In this document: positions 14,556-24,251 of the stretch, piece after piece
How the letters are laid out: each line of letters begins with the position of its first letter
Numbering within the stretch: the first letter of the stretch is position 1
Source: Epsilonproteobacteria bacterium UBA4036
GTDB taxonomy: Bacteria; Campylobacterota; Campylobacteria; Campylobacterales; Arcobacteraceae
DNA length: 64,000 bases
NCBI GenBank assembly: GCA_002382325.1
Contig: DGAG01000001.1
Coordinates: 61,969 to 125,968 of the forward strand
Reading direction: 5' to 3'
The notes under the pieces: model-generated
Told to the model about the DNA's origin: nothing
Seen by the model: only the letters and a program-made list of their open reading frames with translations
The model's database searches: none
Translations under genes and position numbers: made by a program

Positions 14556-15740
14556 TTAACCTTTTAACAGTGAGATGGCTTTTTTAAGAGCGTTAATAAA
14601 GGCATCAATATCCTTTTTATCGTTATAAAAGGCAAGTGAAACCCGAATGGTTCCTTTGATGTTTAATGCCTTCATAATAGGTTGCGCACAATGATGCCCG
14701 ACTCGCACGGCAATATTCATTTTATCAAGTAAAATACCAATATCATCGTGGATAATCCCTTTTATATTAAAACTTCGTGAACCAATAGCATGGTGTGTGG
14801 TGTTGTAAAAGACAATATCCTCTATGGTATGCAATTGAGCGTCCAAATATTCATACCATTGCTTTTCGGCTTTTTGTATGGAATCATACCCCAAATGATT
14901 AAGATACTCTAATGCTTGGGCAAAACCAATCACTCCTGCAATATTTTGTGTACCGGCTTCAAAAGCATAAGGAGAATCAAGCAACACAGAACCCAAGTAA
15001 TCCACACTTTGTATGGTAGCTCCTCCTGTTTGGTAGGGTGCTAACTCTTTGAGATATTTTTCTTTGACATATAACGCACCTACACCTGTAGGTCCAAAGG
15101 TTTTATGCCCAGAAATGGCAAAAAAATCCGCATCTAAATCTTGCACGTCTATTGGCATATGACTTAAACTTTGTGCACCATCAATTAAAACAGGAGTGTG
15201 ATACTTATGGGCTAATTGTATTATGGCTTTGATGTTATGAATGGTTCCAAAGGCATTTGAAATATGGGTAATGGAGACAAAAGCATTTTTATGTTGTTGT
15301 AAAAGGCGTTCAAAATCTTCAAAATCAAACTCCAAATTGGGTGTGCATTTGACCACTTCTAAACCTTTGTTTAACACTCTTCCTTGCATGTGCCAAGGCA
15401 CAATATTGGAGTGGTGTTCCAAACTTGAAATAATTATTGTGTCAAACTTTTTTGCAAACGATGAAGCCACAAAATTGATGGATTCAGTGACTCCTTTGGT
15501 GAAAATAATCTCTTCATTTTTTGACGCATTGATAAAGTTTTTCAGTGTTGTTCTGGCATTTTCATATTGTTGTGTGGCTTTATTGGCATCGCTAAAACTG
15601 CTTCTGTGAGTATTGGCACAATAGTGTGTGTAGTATTCCACTTGCGCATCAATAACCACTTGAGGTTTTTGTGTTGTTGCTGCATTGTCCAAATAGACCA
15701 CTTTGGAGTTGTTAAAATAGGGAAAATCATTTTTAAACAT
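14556..15740 (-). CDS. sufS: Cysteine desulfurase SufS
   Basis: 394 residues, fold-type I PLP enzyme of the group II desulfurases. The N-terminus has YLDNAATTQKP; the PLP lysine lies in AISGHKTFGPTGVGALY (about 222) and the catalytic cysteine in RVGHHCAQP (near 355). It removes sulfur from L-cysteine to give alanine and an enzyme persulfide. Its start overlaps the end of sufD by 8 nt and sufE follows, so it is part of the suf operon. Confidence 0.93.
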   Translation of the reverse strand: MFKNDFPYFNNSKVVYLDNAATTQKPQVVIDAQVEYYTHYCANTHRSSFSDANKATQQYENARTTLKNFINASKNEEIIFTKGVTESINFVASSFAKKFDTIIISSLEHHSNIVPWHMQGRVLNKGLEVVKCTPNLEFDFEDFERLLQQHKNAFVSITHISNAFGTIHNIKAIIQLAHKYHTPVLIDGAQSLSHMPIDVQDLDADFFAISGHKTFGPTGVGALYVKEKYLKELAPYQTGGATIQSVDYLGSVLLDSPYAFEAGTQNIAGVIGFAQALEYLNHLGYDSIQKAEKQWYEYLDAQLHTIEDIVFYNTTHHAIGSRSFNIKGIIHDDIGILLDKMNIAVRVGHHCAQPIMKALNIKGTIRVSLAFYNDKKDIDAFINALKKAISLLKG

Positions 15741-16770
15741 AAGAAACTCCTAAATGAGTTTTAACATACTCTTTGAGATATTCATTTTCAATCGCTTCAT
15801 ACATTTGCGCTTCAAAAGCATTCAAAAGTAGGGTTTGTGCAAATTCTTTTGAAATCCCTCTGGCTTGTAAGTATAACAATTGTTCTTCATCAAGTGTTCC
15901 TGTGGTTGTCCCATGTGAGGCTTCAAGTTCATCAATGGATATTTCAAGATGAGGTTGAGCTATAATCGTAGCATTGTTGCTCAGCAATATGGTATGAGCA
16001 TTTTGAAATGCTTTGGTATAAAGGGCATTTTCATTGACGATGGATTTGGCTTTAAAGATGGCAGTTGATTTATCTTTAAGGGTGTGTTTTATGTTAATAT
16101 GACTCATGGAGTGTTCATTGTTGTGGATGGTTTGAATGATATTGGCAACATACGCTTCTTTTTGTAATGTGACCAAACCATTAAGGGTGTAGTGAACATT
16201 TTTTTCATCAATTGCGTTGTCGTAGCTGTTGATGACAAATCCTTCTCCTTTTTCAAAAGCGTGCATTTGACAAGAAGAGGCTTCTTTTTGATGAAGCATT
16301 ACATTGTATATCACGCTGTTATTTTCTTCTATTTCTTGAATTTTAACATACTCCAAAGAGGCATTCTCTTCTAAAGATATTTCTCGATTAAAAATAAAGG
16401 CACTCTCCTTTTTTTGGCTTTTTATAATCTCAATTATGGTGGCTTTGATGCCTTTTTTAACCTCTATTTTAAGTTGATTTGAATAGAGTGTTTCATCTTC
16501 TTTCATCTCATAAATTAACACAAGCGGTTCTTTTAGACTCTTATTAATGCTTAGAACCTCTTGTGTGTTATTGAGTTGTTGAGCGATATTCCACACAATA
16601 TTTTTTGAAGAAGAAAAAGGTGTTTGCGTTTGTATCACACCAGCAACAGAAGAAGCAATGGCTTGATGGTGTTTAAAATCAAAATGATATAACGTTTCAA
16701 GCTCAATTTTTCTAAAGGTTTCGTTGTTTTTTTCAGGCAAAGTTATGCCCAATACATCAATGAGTTTCAT
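15733..16770 (-). CDS. sufD: SufD, scaffold subunit of the SufBCD complex
   Basis: 345 residues, at the short end for SufD. The beta-helix core is seen from about 90 on, and the family signature near the C-terminus is intact (ISIDELEASHGTTTGTLDEEQLLYLQARGIS), with the conserved histidine. It overlaps sufC by 14 nt and sufS by 8 nt. SufD pairs with SufB and the SufC ATPase to assemble Fe-S clusters in the cytoplasm. Confidence 0.9.
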   Translation of the reverse strand: MKLIDVLGITLPEKNNETFRKIELETLYHFDFKHHQAIASSVAGVIQTQTPFSSSKNIVWNIAQQLNNTQEVLSINKSLKEPLVLIYEMKEDETLYSNQLKIEVKKGIKATIIEIIKSQKKESAFIFNREISLEENASLEYVKIQEIEENNSVIYNVMLHQKEASSCQMHAFEKGEGFVINSYDNAIDEKNVHYTLNGLVTLQKEAYVANIIQTIHNNEHSMSHINIKHTLKDKSTAIFKAKSIVNENALYTKAFQNAHTILLSNNATIIAQPHLEISIDELEASHGTTTGTLDEEQLLYLQARGISKEFAQTLLLNAFEAQMYEAIENEYLKEYVKTHLGVSYV

Positions 16771-17512
16771 CTTTAATTCCTATGGCTTCAAAGCCTTTTT
16801 CATCAATTTCCAGTGCCAAGGTATAATCCCCCGTTTTGACAATTTTACCTTGATGAAGGATATGTACAAAATCGGGTTTAATCAGTTCAAGCAATCGATC
16901 ATAGTGTGTAATCATCAAAACCGATTTGTTGCCATCAAGAATCCCGTTAATCACATTGGCAACGGTTTTAATGGCATCCACATCTAGCCCCGAGTCAATC
17001 TCATCTAACAAAATCAAATCGGGATTGAGCAAAAGCAATTGTATGAGTTCATTTCTTTTTTTCTCACCGCCTGAAAAGCCGTTATTAAGCTCCCGTTGTA
17101 AGAGTTTTTGGTCAATTTCATAGTGGCTGGTTTTCTCTTTAACGTATTTTAGAAATGCCATGGCGTCCAAAGGCTCTTTGTTTTCATAGACTCTTTTTTC
17201 GTTTAACGCAGTTTTGAGAAAATAACTGTTGTTTATGCCCGGAACTTCAATGGGGTTTTGAAAACTCATAAATATCCCTTCATTGGCTCTTTGAGCAACG
17301 TCTATTTGCAGTAAATCTTTGTTTTTAAAATGAATATTGCCTTGCATAACTTGGCAATCATAATGCCCACTGATGGTTTTAACTAAAGTTGATTTTCCTG
17401 TGCCATTCATCCCCATAAGGGCATGAACTTCTCCTTTTTTGATTTCAAGATTAAGATTTTCCAAAATGGTTTTATTATTTATATTGACTTGTAAATTGTT
17501 TATTTTTAACAT
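16757..17512 (-). CDS. sufC: SufC, ABC-type ATPase of the SufBCD complex
   Basis: About 251 residues from the ATG at 17512, chosen for its strong AGAGGA site 6 nt upstream; an ATG at 17536 overlapping the sufB stop would add eight residues. Walker A is GMNGTGKST, the signature is NGFSGGEKKRNEL and Walker B is LILLDEIDSGLD. SufC is a soluble relative of transporter ATPases that drives the SufB/SufD scaffold. It lies between sufB and sufD. Confidence 0.94.
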   Translation of the reverse strand: MLKINNLQVNINNKTILENLNLEIKKGEVHALMGMNGTGKSTLVKTISGHYDCQVMQGNIHFKNKDLLQIDVAQRANEGIFMSFQNPIEVPGINNSYFLKTALNEKRVYENKEPLDAMAFLKYVKEKTSHYEIDQKLLQRELNNGFSGGEKKRNELIQLLLLNPDLILLDEIDSGLDVDAIKTVANVINGILDGNKSVLMITHYDRLLELIKPDFVHILHQGKIVKTGDYTLALEIDEKGFEAIGIKDETH

Positions 17513-17532
17513 CGTATCCTCTTTTATTGTTT

Positions 17533-18969
17533 TCATCCTACACTTCCTTCCAAAGAGAGACTCAATAACTCTTTTGCTTCAGCTGCAAACTCCATGGGTA
17601 ACTCTTTTAGCACCTCTTTACAAAAACCATTGACAATCATGGCAATGGCATCTTCTTCATTGATGCCTCGTTGATTGAGATAAAAAAGTTGTTCATCGGA
17701 TATTTTAGAAGTGGTTGCCTCATGTTCCACTTTGGCACTCATATTTTTGATTTCATGGTAAGGGTAAGTATGGGCTTTGCATTGATTGCCAATGAGCAGT
17801 GAGTCACATTGTGAAATGTTTCTGGCATGGTCGGCATTTTTAGCCACACGCACCAACCCTCGGTAAGCATTGCTTCCTTGCATGGCGGAGATTCCTTTGG
17901 AAATAATGGTTGACTTGGTGTTTTTGCCCCAATGAATCATTTTCGTACCCGTGTCGGCTTGTTGAGCACGACTGGAAATGGCAACGGAATAAAACTCTCC
18001 TACGGAGTTATCTCCTTTTAAAATGCAAGAGGGGTATTTCCATGTTAAACTTGAACCCGTTTCAACTTGCGTCCAAGAAATTTTGGAATTGTCTCCTTGA
18101 CACAAACCTCGTTTGGTCACAAAATTTAAAATCCCTCCTTTTCCTGCCTCATCTCCAGGATACCAGTTTTGTATCGTAGAGTATTTAATTTGGGCATCTT
18201 TTAAGGCAATAAGTTCAACCACAGCCGCATGAAGTTGTCGTTTATCTCTTGAAGGAGCTGAACAGCCTTCGTTGTATGAAACATACGAACCCTCATCACA
18301 AATAATTAAGGTGCGTTCAAATTGCCCCGTATTTAAAGCATTAATTCTAAAATACGTAGAGAGTTCCATTGGGCATTTAATATTAGGAGGAATATAGACA
18401 AAACTTCCATCGGTAAAAACGGCTGAATTGAGTGCTGCAAAAAAATTATCCCCTTTGGGTACAACCGTTGCCAAATATTTTTTGAGCAATTGGGGATGTT
18501 CATTCGCTGCTTCTGAGATAGAGCAAAAAATGATGCCCAGTTTTTCTAACTCTTTTTGATAGGTAGTTTTAACTGAAACCGAATCAAAAACGGCATCCAC
18601 GGCAACGCCTGCGAGTTGTTTTTGTTCTTCTAATGATATGCCCAATCGTTCATAGGTTTTAAGAATTTCAGAGTCAACTTCTTCAAGTGAGTTCAATGGT
18701 TTTAAAGGAGCAGAGTAATAAGAGATCTCTTGATAATCAATGGTAGGGTAGTGTAAGTTTGCCCAAGTGGGTTCTTTCATTGTAAGCCATTTTTTATAGG
18801 CGCTGAGTCGAAACTCCAAAAGCCAATCGGGCTCATTTTTTTTGGCACTGATGGCTTTAATGACATCTTCATTTAACCCTTGTGCAAATGTGTCGCTTTG
18901 AACTAAGGTTTCAAAACCCAAAGCATAATCACTGTTAATAAACTCTTGTAATTGTTTATTTTTACTCAT
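17533..18969 (-). CDS. sufB: SufB, Fe-S scaffold protein
   Basis: 478 residues from the ATG at 18969, preceded by AAAGGATTTG; an upstream in-frame ATG at 19023 would add 18 residues without a good ribosome-binding site. Family signatures are KNEPDWLLEFRLSAYKKW near the N-terminus, the core GCSAPSRDKRQLHAAVVEL, and the C-terminal EHEATTSKISDEQLFYLNQRG. The first gene of sufBCDSE-DUF59. No sufA or sufR gene is adjacent. A TATAAT lies on the minus strand at 19059-19054. Confidence 0.95.
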   Translation of the reverse strand: MSKNKQLQEFINSDYALGFETLVQSDTFAQGLNEDVIKAISAKKNEPDWLLEFRLSAYKKWLTMKEPTWANLHYPTIDYQEISYYSAPLKPLNSLEEVDSEILKTYERLGISLEEQKQLAGVAVDAVFDSVSVKTTYQKELEKLGIIFCSISEAANEHPQLLKKYLATVVPKGDNFFAALNSAVFTDGSFVYIPPNIKCPMELSTYFRINALNTGQFERTLIICDEGSYVSYNEGCSAPSRDKRQLHAAVVELIALKDAQIKYSTIQNWYPGDEAGKGGILNFVTKRGLCQGDNSKISWTQVETGSSLTWKYPSCILKGDNSVGEFYSVAISSRAQQADTGTKMIHWGKNTKSTIISKGISAMQGSNAYRGLVRVAKNADHARNISQCDSLLIGNQCKAHTYPYHEIKNMSAKVEHEATTSKISDEQLFYLNQRGINEEDAIAMIVNGFCKEVLKELPMEFAAEAKELLSLSLEGSVG

Positions 18970-19114
18970 AATCAAATCCTTTTCAAATAGGACAAATTTA
19001 CTCCTATTTAAGAAATTTAACATGTTTTTATTAAAAACAATACTTAATCATTAATTATAGTATAACTTTAAAATAATTTTAATAATCTTGAAATATGTAA
19101 GAAGAAGAGGAAGG

Positions 19115-19142
19115 GTAACACAAGAAGAGGTTCTTGTGTTAC
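19115..19142 (-). terminator. Perfect 12-bp hairpin after the cetAB operon
   Basis: GTAACACAAGAA (19115-19126), loop GAGG, TTCTTGTGTTAC (19131-19142). It begins at the stop codon of the PAS gene. On the minus strand the downstream tract is only moderately T-rich (CCTTCCTCTTCTT), so it may be a terminator or an mRNA-stabilising stem. Confidence 0.6.
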
Positions 19143-19537
19143 TATTTTTCTAAAGCGATTAACTCTTTATAGAGTTTGTCGTGTTCGTCAATCTCTTCTT
19201 GACTGGCTTTTCTTCGACACGACAAATACCCTTTATTGCCCTCTGAGGTAATAGTAGGAAAAACAGTGGCATAAACCCAATAGTAGCCTCCCGATTTGGT
19301 GGCATTTTTAACGTAACCTGTCCACACTTCACCTTTTTTGACCGTATCCCATAATCCTTTAAAAGCGACTTTAGGCATATCTTTATGTCGTACAATACTG
19401 TGGGGTTGACCGATGAGTTCATCGACACTGTATTGCGCTATCTTACAAAAATCATCGTTGGCAAAAATAATTTTACCTTTTTCATCGGTTTCACTGACTA
19501 AAAATGCAAAATCATCTAATACGGTCTCTTTTTCCAT
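19142..19537 (-). CDS. cetB: PAS-domain redox/energy sensor CetB-like
   Basis: 131 residues, a single PAS domain of the Aer type: GKIIFANDDFCKIAQYS, ELIGQPHSIVRHKDMPK, FKGLWDTVKKGEVWTGYVKN and YYWVYATVFP. These residues form the FAD-binding fold in Aer/CetB proteins. It sits 11 nt downstream of a chemoreceptor gene that lacks a PAS domain, the same order as cetA-cetB in Campylobacter jejuni, where the two proteins together make a bipartite energy-taxis receptor. FAD binding is inferred. Confidence 0.85.
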   Translation of the reverse strand: MEKETVLDDFAFLVSETDEKGKIIFANDDFCKIAQYSVDELIGQPHSIVRHKDMPKVAFKGLWDTVKKGEVWTGYVKNATKSGGYYWVYATVFPTITSEGNKGYLSCRRKASQEEIDEHDKLYKELIALEK

Positions 19538-19548
19538 TGTTATTCCTT

Positions 19549-20949
19549 TTAGCTTACTTTTTTACTTTTGGCATCTTTGACAAGAAGTTGTGCCATTTGA
19601 AGCGTTTCATTGGCAATATTGGCAACATTATTGGCTTCATTGGCATTTTCTTGGGTTACTTTATCCAACATTGAAATGGCATGGTTGATTTGCTCAATTC
19701 CTGTGAGTTGCTCATGAGATGCGACACTGACGTTTTGAATAAGTTCTACGGTTTGTGAGATGAGTTGATTAAGATTATCGTACCCTTGACTCATCTCATT
19801 AGAGATTTGTTTGCCTTCATTGGTTTTTTGTGTGGCATTTTCAACTAAGTTTTTAATCTCTTTTGCGGCATCACTGCTTCGGTTTGCTAAGTTTCTTACT
19901 TCTTGGGCAACAACCGCAAACCCTTTTCCTGCTTCTCCTGCTGTGGCTGCTTCAACGGCTGCATTCAGACTTAAAATATTCGTTTGAAACGCAATTTGGT
20001 CAATGACATTAATGGCTTCATTAATGGCTTCTACTTTTTCATTGATTTCATCCATTGACATGGCTGTTTTATGGGCAAGTTTTTCTCCAACTAAAACCGA
20101 CGATTTAACCTCTTTACTTAAATTTGCCATCGAAGAAGCATTTTGTGTATTGTTTTTGGTAATGGAGGTAATCTCTTCAACTGCAGCGGCCGTTTGTTCC
20201 AAAGAAGCCGCTTGTTCATTGGCTTTTGAAGCCAGGTTTTCAACCGAGTGATTCATGGTAATAGAGTTTTTCTCCAAATATTCACCGTTGCGTAAATTTT
20301 GTTTGGCATTTTCATTGAGTTCAGCCCCCAGTTGGTTGATTCGTTGCATGGTAATGAGCATTTTCCCTTTTAAAATGGGGTTGATTTTCATTTGAGAACG
20401 ATAATCTTGTTGGGTGTATTTTTCAACAATATTGACCAACTCTTCCATATTTTCACTTGTTTTTTCAAGCATATCATTGACTACTTTTCGTAACGCATTG
20501 ACCATAAAGTTATTGGAAGTAGAGTGAATTTTTGCGGTGTAAATTCCTTGAGAGACTTTATTTAAAGCAATAACCACTTCACCTAAAACGTGCATGTCCT
20601 CTTTTCTCATGGCATCAAATTTATCCACATATTTATTGAGTTCTCTTAAAATAAAGCCAATATCATCGTTTTTAATAAATTGTGCTTTGGTAATACGATT
20701 GGTTCTGAAAAAAACAAAATCCATTAAATCATCAAGATATTTTTTAAGGCGTTCAATTCCTCCTACAATACGCTTCATGGCAGTATAATTAGTGTATGCA
20801 ACAACCAGTCCAAAAACGATATTAACGGCAATAATAGCAGCAAGTTTATAGTCACTCAAAATGGCAACAACACTAATAAGGGCAAACCCCACTTGAGTGA
20901 TTGCCATATTGATAAAAATTCGAGTTTTGGTATGAGTATGTAAAAACAT
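19549..20949 (-). CDS. cetA: Chemoreceptor CetA-like (methyl-accepting protein for energy taxis)
   Basis: 466 residues. Two adjacent hydrophobic segments near the N-terminus (about 12-30 and 33-52), with almost no periplasmic loop, are followed by a HAMP-like region and the MCP signalling domain. The hairpin tip is visible as INVIDQIAFQTNILSLNAAVEAATAGEAGKGFAVVAQEVR (about 310-350). The absence of a periplasmic sensor fits a CetA protein that receives its input from the PAS partner encoded next. Together they would steer the cell to conditions of favourable electron transport. Confidence 0.88.
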   Translation of the reverse strand: MFLHTHTKTRIFINMAITQVGFALISVVAILSDYKLAAIIAVNIVFGLVVAYTNYTAMKRIVGGIERLKKYLDDLMDFVFFRTNRITKAQFIKNDDIGFILRELNKYVDKFDAMRKEDMHVLGEVVIALNKVSQGIYTAKIHSTSNNFMVNALRKVVNDMLEKTSENMEELVNIVEKYTQQDYRSQMKINPILKGKMLITMQRINQLGAELNENAKQNLRNGEYLEKNSITMNHSVENLASKANEQAASLEQTAAAVEEITSITKNNTQNASSMANLSKEVKSSVLVGEKLAHKTAMSMDEINEKVEAINEAINVIDQIAFQTNILSLNAAVEAATAGEAGKGFAVVAQEVRNLANRSSDAAKEIKNLVENATQKTNEGKQISNEMSQGYDNLNQLISQTVELIQNVSVASHEQLTGIEQINHAISMLDKVTQENANEANNVANIANETLQMAQLLVKDAKSKKVS

Positions 20950-21080
20950 TAAGTCCCTTTACGCCTTTGTTGAGGCAATAATATAATAATCGAAATTATA
21001 TAATAAAATTCGTAACAAAAGTGTAATATCTGAGCCCTTTTGTTAAATATATCTAAAATATTATTATTAATATAGTGGCA

Positions 21081-22424
21081 TTAAATATAAATGCTTTCGT
21101 GCCGTTTAACGATGTGAACTTTTTGGTGCAAAGTCTCTTTGATTTTTTCTTTAAAAGCTTCAAGTTTTGGTTCATCGGCATGAATTAAATAGACACACTC
21201 TAAGCCTTTAAGGTTATCGATAAATTTAAGCAACCCTTTTTGGTCAGCATGGGCTGAAAATCCATCAATTTGTTCAATGTGTGCTTCAATTTTGAGATGT
21301 TGTCCGGCAATGGTAATTTCACCGTTATGATTAATAATTTTTCGCCCCAGAGTTCCTTGTACTTGATACCCTATAAATAAAATTAAACTGTTAGAATCGC
21401 TTAGGTGTCTGACCAAATGATATTTGACACGACCCCCTTCGCACATTCCAGAGCCTGCGATGATGATTTTAGGTTTATTCACTTTATTAATTTGTGTTGA
21501 TTCTTCTTTGGAATAGGTGGTTTGTAACTCTTGGAAATCAAAAGGGTTTTCTCCTGCTTCAATCATTTTTTGCACTTTTTTGGAAAACAGTCTGGGATAG
21601 TTTCCAAATACTTTAGTCACATTAATCGCCAAAGGAGAGTCTAAATAGACAGGAATACCTTGCAGTAAACCTTTTTGACTCATTTGTTTGAGTAAAAAAA
21701 GAATCTCTTGTGTTCGCTCAAGAGCAAAAGAGGGTATCACAACGGTTCCTTTGTTTTTAAGGGTTTGTAAAATATGTTTTTTAAATTTTTTAGTTGATAA
21801 GGTGATGTTTTCATGTAAACTGGCACCGTAAGTTGACTCAATAAAAACGGTATTGGCTTTTTTCCAAAAATCCACTTTAGAGGTAATAATACGCGCTTCT
21901 TGTCCAATATCACCTGAGAAAACGACACTCTTTTTGATGTTCTCTTCTTTAAACTTAATTTTGACACTGGCTGCACCTAAAATATGACCCGCATTTTTAA
22001 AGCCAATTTTAATTCCCTCTTTGAGTGTCATGGTTTCATTGTATTCCAAAAACGCACCAAAGAGTTTTAAAGCAGGTTCAACATCGCCAATGTTGTACAA
22101 GGGTTTGGGCTTTTCTTGTAAAATATTGGCTGAATTTGCTAACATCAATTTAGCAATTTCATACGTGGCTTTAGTACAAATGATTTTTTTATTGAACCCT
22201 TTTTTAACCAATAAAGGCACTCGTCCAATATGGTCTAAATGGGCATGTGTGAGAATCAAATAATCAATCTTTTTGGGGTCAAATCCAAACTCTTCGTAGT
22301 TTAACTCTTCATCTTTTCCTTGAAACATTCCACAATCTATGAGAATTTGAATTTTTCCAATTTTTAAGTGATGACAAGAACCTGTAACTTCCATTGCTGC
22401 ACCTTGTGCGGTATAGTATGCCAT
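21081..22424 (-). CDS. Metallo-beta-lactamase/beta-CASP RNA-processing protein
   Basis: 447 residues. The MBL core has the zinc motif LTHAHLDHIGRVP (near 58-70) and later GHILGAASVKI and VFSGDIGQ; the beta-CASP insertion covers about 190-370 (VVIPSFALERTQEILFLL, IIAGSGMCEGGRVKYHL), and an RMMBL-like C-terminus contains GFSAHADQKGLL. This is the YSH1/CPSF73-like bacterial group, distinct from RNase J, expected to cut or trim RNA. It is a single gene divergent from the radical SAM gene. Confidence 0.85.
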   Translation of the reverse strand: MAYYTAQGAAMEVTGSCHHLKIGKIQILIDCGMFQGKDEELNYEEFGFDPKKIDYLILTHAHLDHIGRVPLLVKKGFNKKIICTKATYEIAKLMLANSANILQEKPKPLYNIGDVEPALKLFGAFLEYNETMTLKEGIKIGFKNAGHILGAASVKIKFKEENIKKSVVFSGDIGQEARIITSKVDFWKKANTVFIESTYGASLHENITLSTKKFKKHILQTLKNKGTVVIPSFALERTQEILFLLKQMSQKGLLQGIPVYLDSPLAINVTKVFGNYPRLFSKKVQKMIEAGENPFDFQELQTTYSKEESTQINKVNKPKIIIAGSGMCEGGRVKYHLVRHLSDSNSLILFIGYQVQGTLGRKIINHNGEITIAGQHLKIEAHIEQIDGFSAHADQKGLLKFIDNLKGLECVYLIHADEPKLEAFKEKIKETLHQKVHIVKRHESIYI

Positions 22425-22500
22425 GATAAACTCTTTGTAAATAAATTATTAATGTGATTAATCATACACCAAATATACTTATAGTTTAAAAAAATAGTGC

Positions 22501-22506
22501 TATAAT
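22501..22506 (+). promoter_or_regulatory. Putative -10 box for the radical SAM/EI24 gene pair
   Basis: TATAAT at 22501-22506, followed 25 nt later by a Shine-Dalgarno AAGGA (22531-22535). No clear -35 hexamer. The short leader fixes the translation start of the next gene between 22535 and 22551. Confidence 0.4.
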
Positions 22507-22541
22507 CCCCCATTAAATAATCTGTTTTAAAAGGACGCATA

Positions 22542-23441
22542 ATTAAAAAATTCAGAAAAGTTCATATCGAAATTACCAATATTTGTAACTTATCATGCTC
22601 TTTTTGTCCGCCTAAAACCTTACCCAATGAAACCATGAGTGTAGAGCTGTTTGAAAAAATCAATCAAGAAGTCAAAGCGTACACCAAAGAACTGGCTTAT
22701 CATATTGTAGGTGATCCTTTGATTCTTAGTAATTTAAGGGATTATTTGGATATCAGCTTACGGCATAATTTAAAAGTTAATTTAACCACAACAGGCAATA
22801 AAATAACTCAAAAGGATTTTAACACCTTAACGCATCAAGCCGTTAAACAAATTAATTTTTCGATTAATTCCTATCAGGCTAATAGCCATAAAAAGAGTTT
22901 GGATGAGTATTTGACCCCTTTATTTGAGTTTGTAAAGTTTGTACTTGAACATAAAAAAGAGGTGTTTATCAATTTTCGTATTTGGAATTTGGATCAAACT
23001 CAAAGTGCCAAACTCTTCAATCAAGCCGTTTTTGAAAAAGCCAATACTTTTTTTAATGCCCAATTGGATGTTGATGCCATCTATACCTTAAAACCCAAAA
23101 ATATAAAAATAGCGCGAAAAGTTTTTTTTAATTTTGATGACTATTTTGTTTGGCCCTCTTTAGAGAGTAACTATTGTGAAGAGAATGGATTTTGTCATGG
23201 ATTGAGTTCTCATTTTGGTATTTTAAGTTCAGGAACAGTTGTGCCTTGTTGTTTGGATAAAGATGGGATAATTAATTTGGGCAATGTCAAAAAAGAGTCG
23301 TTAGAACAGATTTTAACTTCTCAAAAAGTCAATGCCATACAACAAGGTTTTTTAAAGCATAAAGCTACGCAAGAGTTATGCCAAAAGTGTGAATATAAAA
23401 CCAAATTTAATGATAAACTTAATGGAAAGGATAATCAATGA
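22542..23441 (+). CDS. Radical SAM/SPASM protein with non-canonical start codon
   Basis: The reading frame upstream of the first ATG (22635) encodes the essential radical SAM motif CNLSCSFC (22583-22606), so the ATG cannot be the start. Upstream to the stop codon at 22518 the frame has no ATG, GTG or TTG. ATT at 22542 is 6 nt after AAGGA and gives MKKFRKVHIEITNIC; ATA at 22539 is the alternative. The protein is then about 299 residues, with a C-terminal SPASM-like domain (GTVVPCCLD, LGNV, LCQKCEYKTKF). It probably modifies a peptide or small molecule using SAM. It overlaps the next gene by 4 nt. Confidence 0.8.
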   Translation: MKKFRKVHIEITNICNLSCSFCPPKTLPNETMSVELFEKINQEVKAYTKELAYHIVGDPLILSNLRDYLDISLRHNLKVNLTTTGNKITQKDFNTLTHQAVKQINFSINSYQANSHKKSLDEYLTPLFEFVKFVLEHKKEVFINFRIWNLDQTQSAKLFNQAVFEKANTFFNAQLDVDAIYTLKPKNIKIARKVFFNFDDYFVWPSLESNYCEENGFCHGLSSHFGILSSGTVVPCCLDKDGIINLGNVKKESLEQILTSQKVNAIQQGFLKHKATQELCQKCEYKTKFNDKLNGKDNQ

Positions 23442-24250
23442 ATGAAGCAGAACTTTTTTTAAAAGCGTTACGAGATTTTTTTACTCGACCTTTCTTAAAA
23501 ATTGCGTTATATCCCTTTTTTATTACGCTGTGTATTATGTATGGGGCGTTTTTTGTTGCAGCAGATTGGGGACTTGATGGATTGCAACATCATGTGATGC
23601 AAGTACAACAACAGCAATTAGCAATCGAAAACGGGGAAGTAATTGCCTCTGATATTACGACACAGACCTATTTTGGTAAAGAAATTATTGAGTTTTTACT
23701 GCAATTTTCGATTACCTCATGGATTGTAGGCTTTTTGGTGTACACCTTAGGAACCATATTTGTGATGCTGTTTGCATTGTTTATTACGTTGATAGTAGTA
23801 GGATTTTTGACCCCTTGGATTTTAAAACTGATTCAAAAAAAACATTATCCTACTTTGGAGTTACAAGGGTATGGAAATCTGTTTAATACGTTTTGGATTT
23901 TAATCAAAAGTTTTATGATAATGGTACTGCTATTAATTGTACTGATTCCTTTGTATTTTATTCCTGTGTTAAATATCTTTATTTTAAATATTCCTTTTTA
24001 TTACTTTTTTTACAAGCTTTTAAATTTTGATATTACCTCTACGATTATGACCAAAGAGGAAGAGGCGATAATTCATCTAAAAAAAGGAAACCATTTTCAC
24101 CTTAAAACCATGGTGTTGTATTTAATCTCTATGATTCCGTTTATTGTACTTTTTTCAACGGTGTTTTATGTTATTTATTTGGGACACGGATATATGAGTG
24201 AATTAAAGAAGTTACGAGAAGCAAAAATGAAGGATATGACCAACGCTTGA
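23438..24250 (+). CDS. EI24/CysZ-domain membrane protein
   Basis: 270 residues with about five or six hydrophobic segments (around 17-38, 85-125, 150-190, 215-240), in the pattern of EI24-domain proteins. CysZ of that family is a sulfate permease, but many Campylobacterota members have no tested function. The start overlaps the stop of the radical SAM gene (ATGA), so the two are translationally coupled. The C-terminus is charged and cytoplasmic-like (LKKLREAKMKD). A sulfate role is not supported by neighbours. Confidence 0.75.
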   Translation: MNEAELFLKALRDFFTRPFLKIALYPFFITLCIMYGAFFVAADWGLDGLQHHVMQVQQQQLAIENGEVIASDITTQTYFGKEIIEFLLQFSITSWIVGFLVYTLGTIFVMLFALFITLIVVGFLTPWILKLIQKKHYPTLELQGYGNLFNTFWILIKSFMIMVLLLIVLIPLYFIPVLNIFILNIPFYYFFYKLLNFDITSTIMTKEEEAIIHLKKGNHFHLKTMVLYLISMIPFIVLFSTVFYVIYLGHGYMSELKKLREAKMKDMTNA

Positions 24251-24251
24251 G

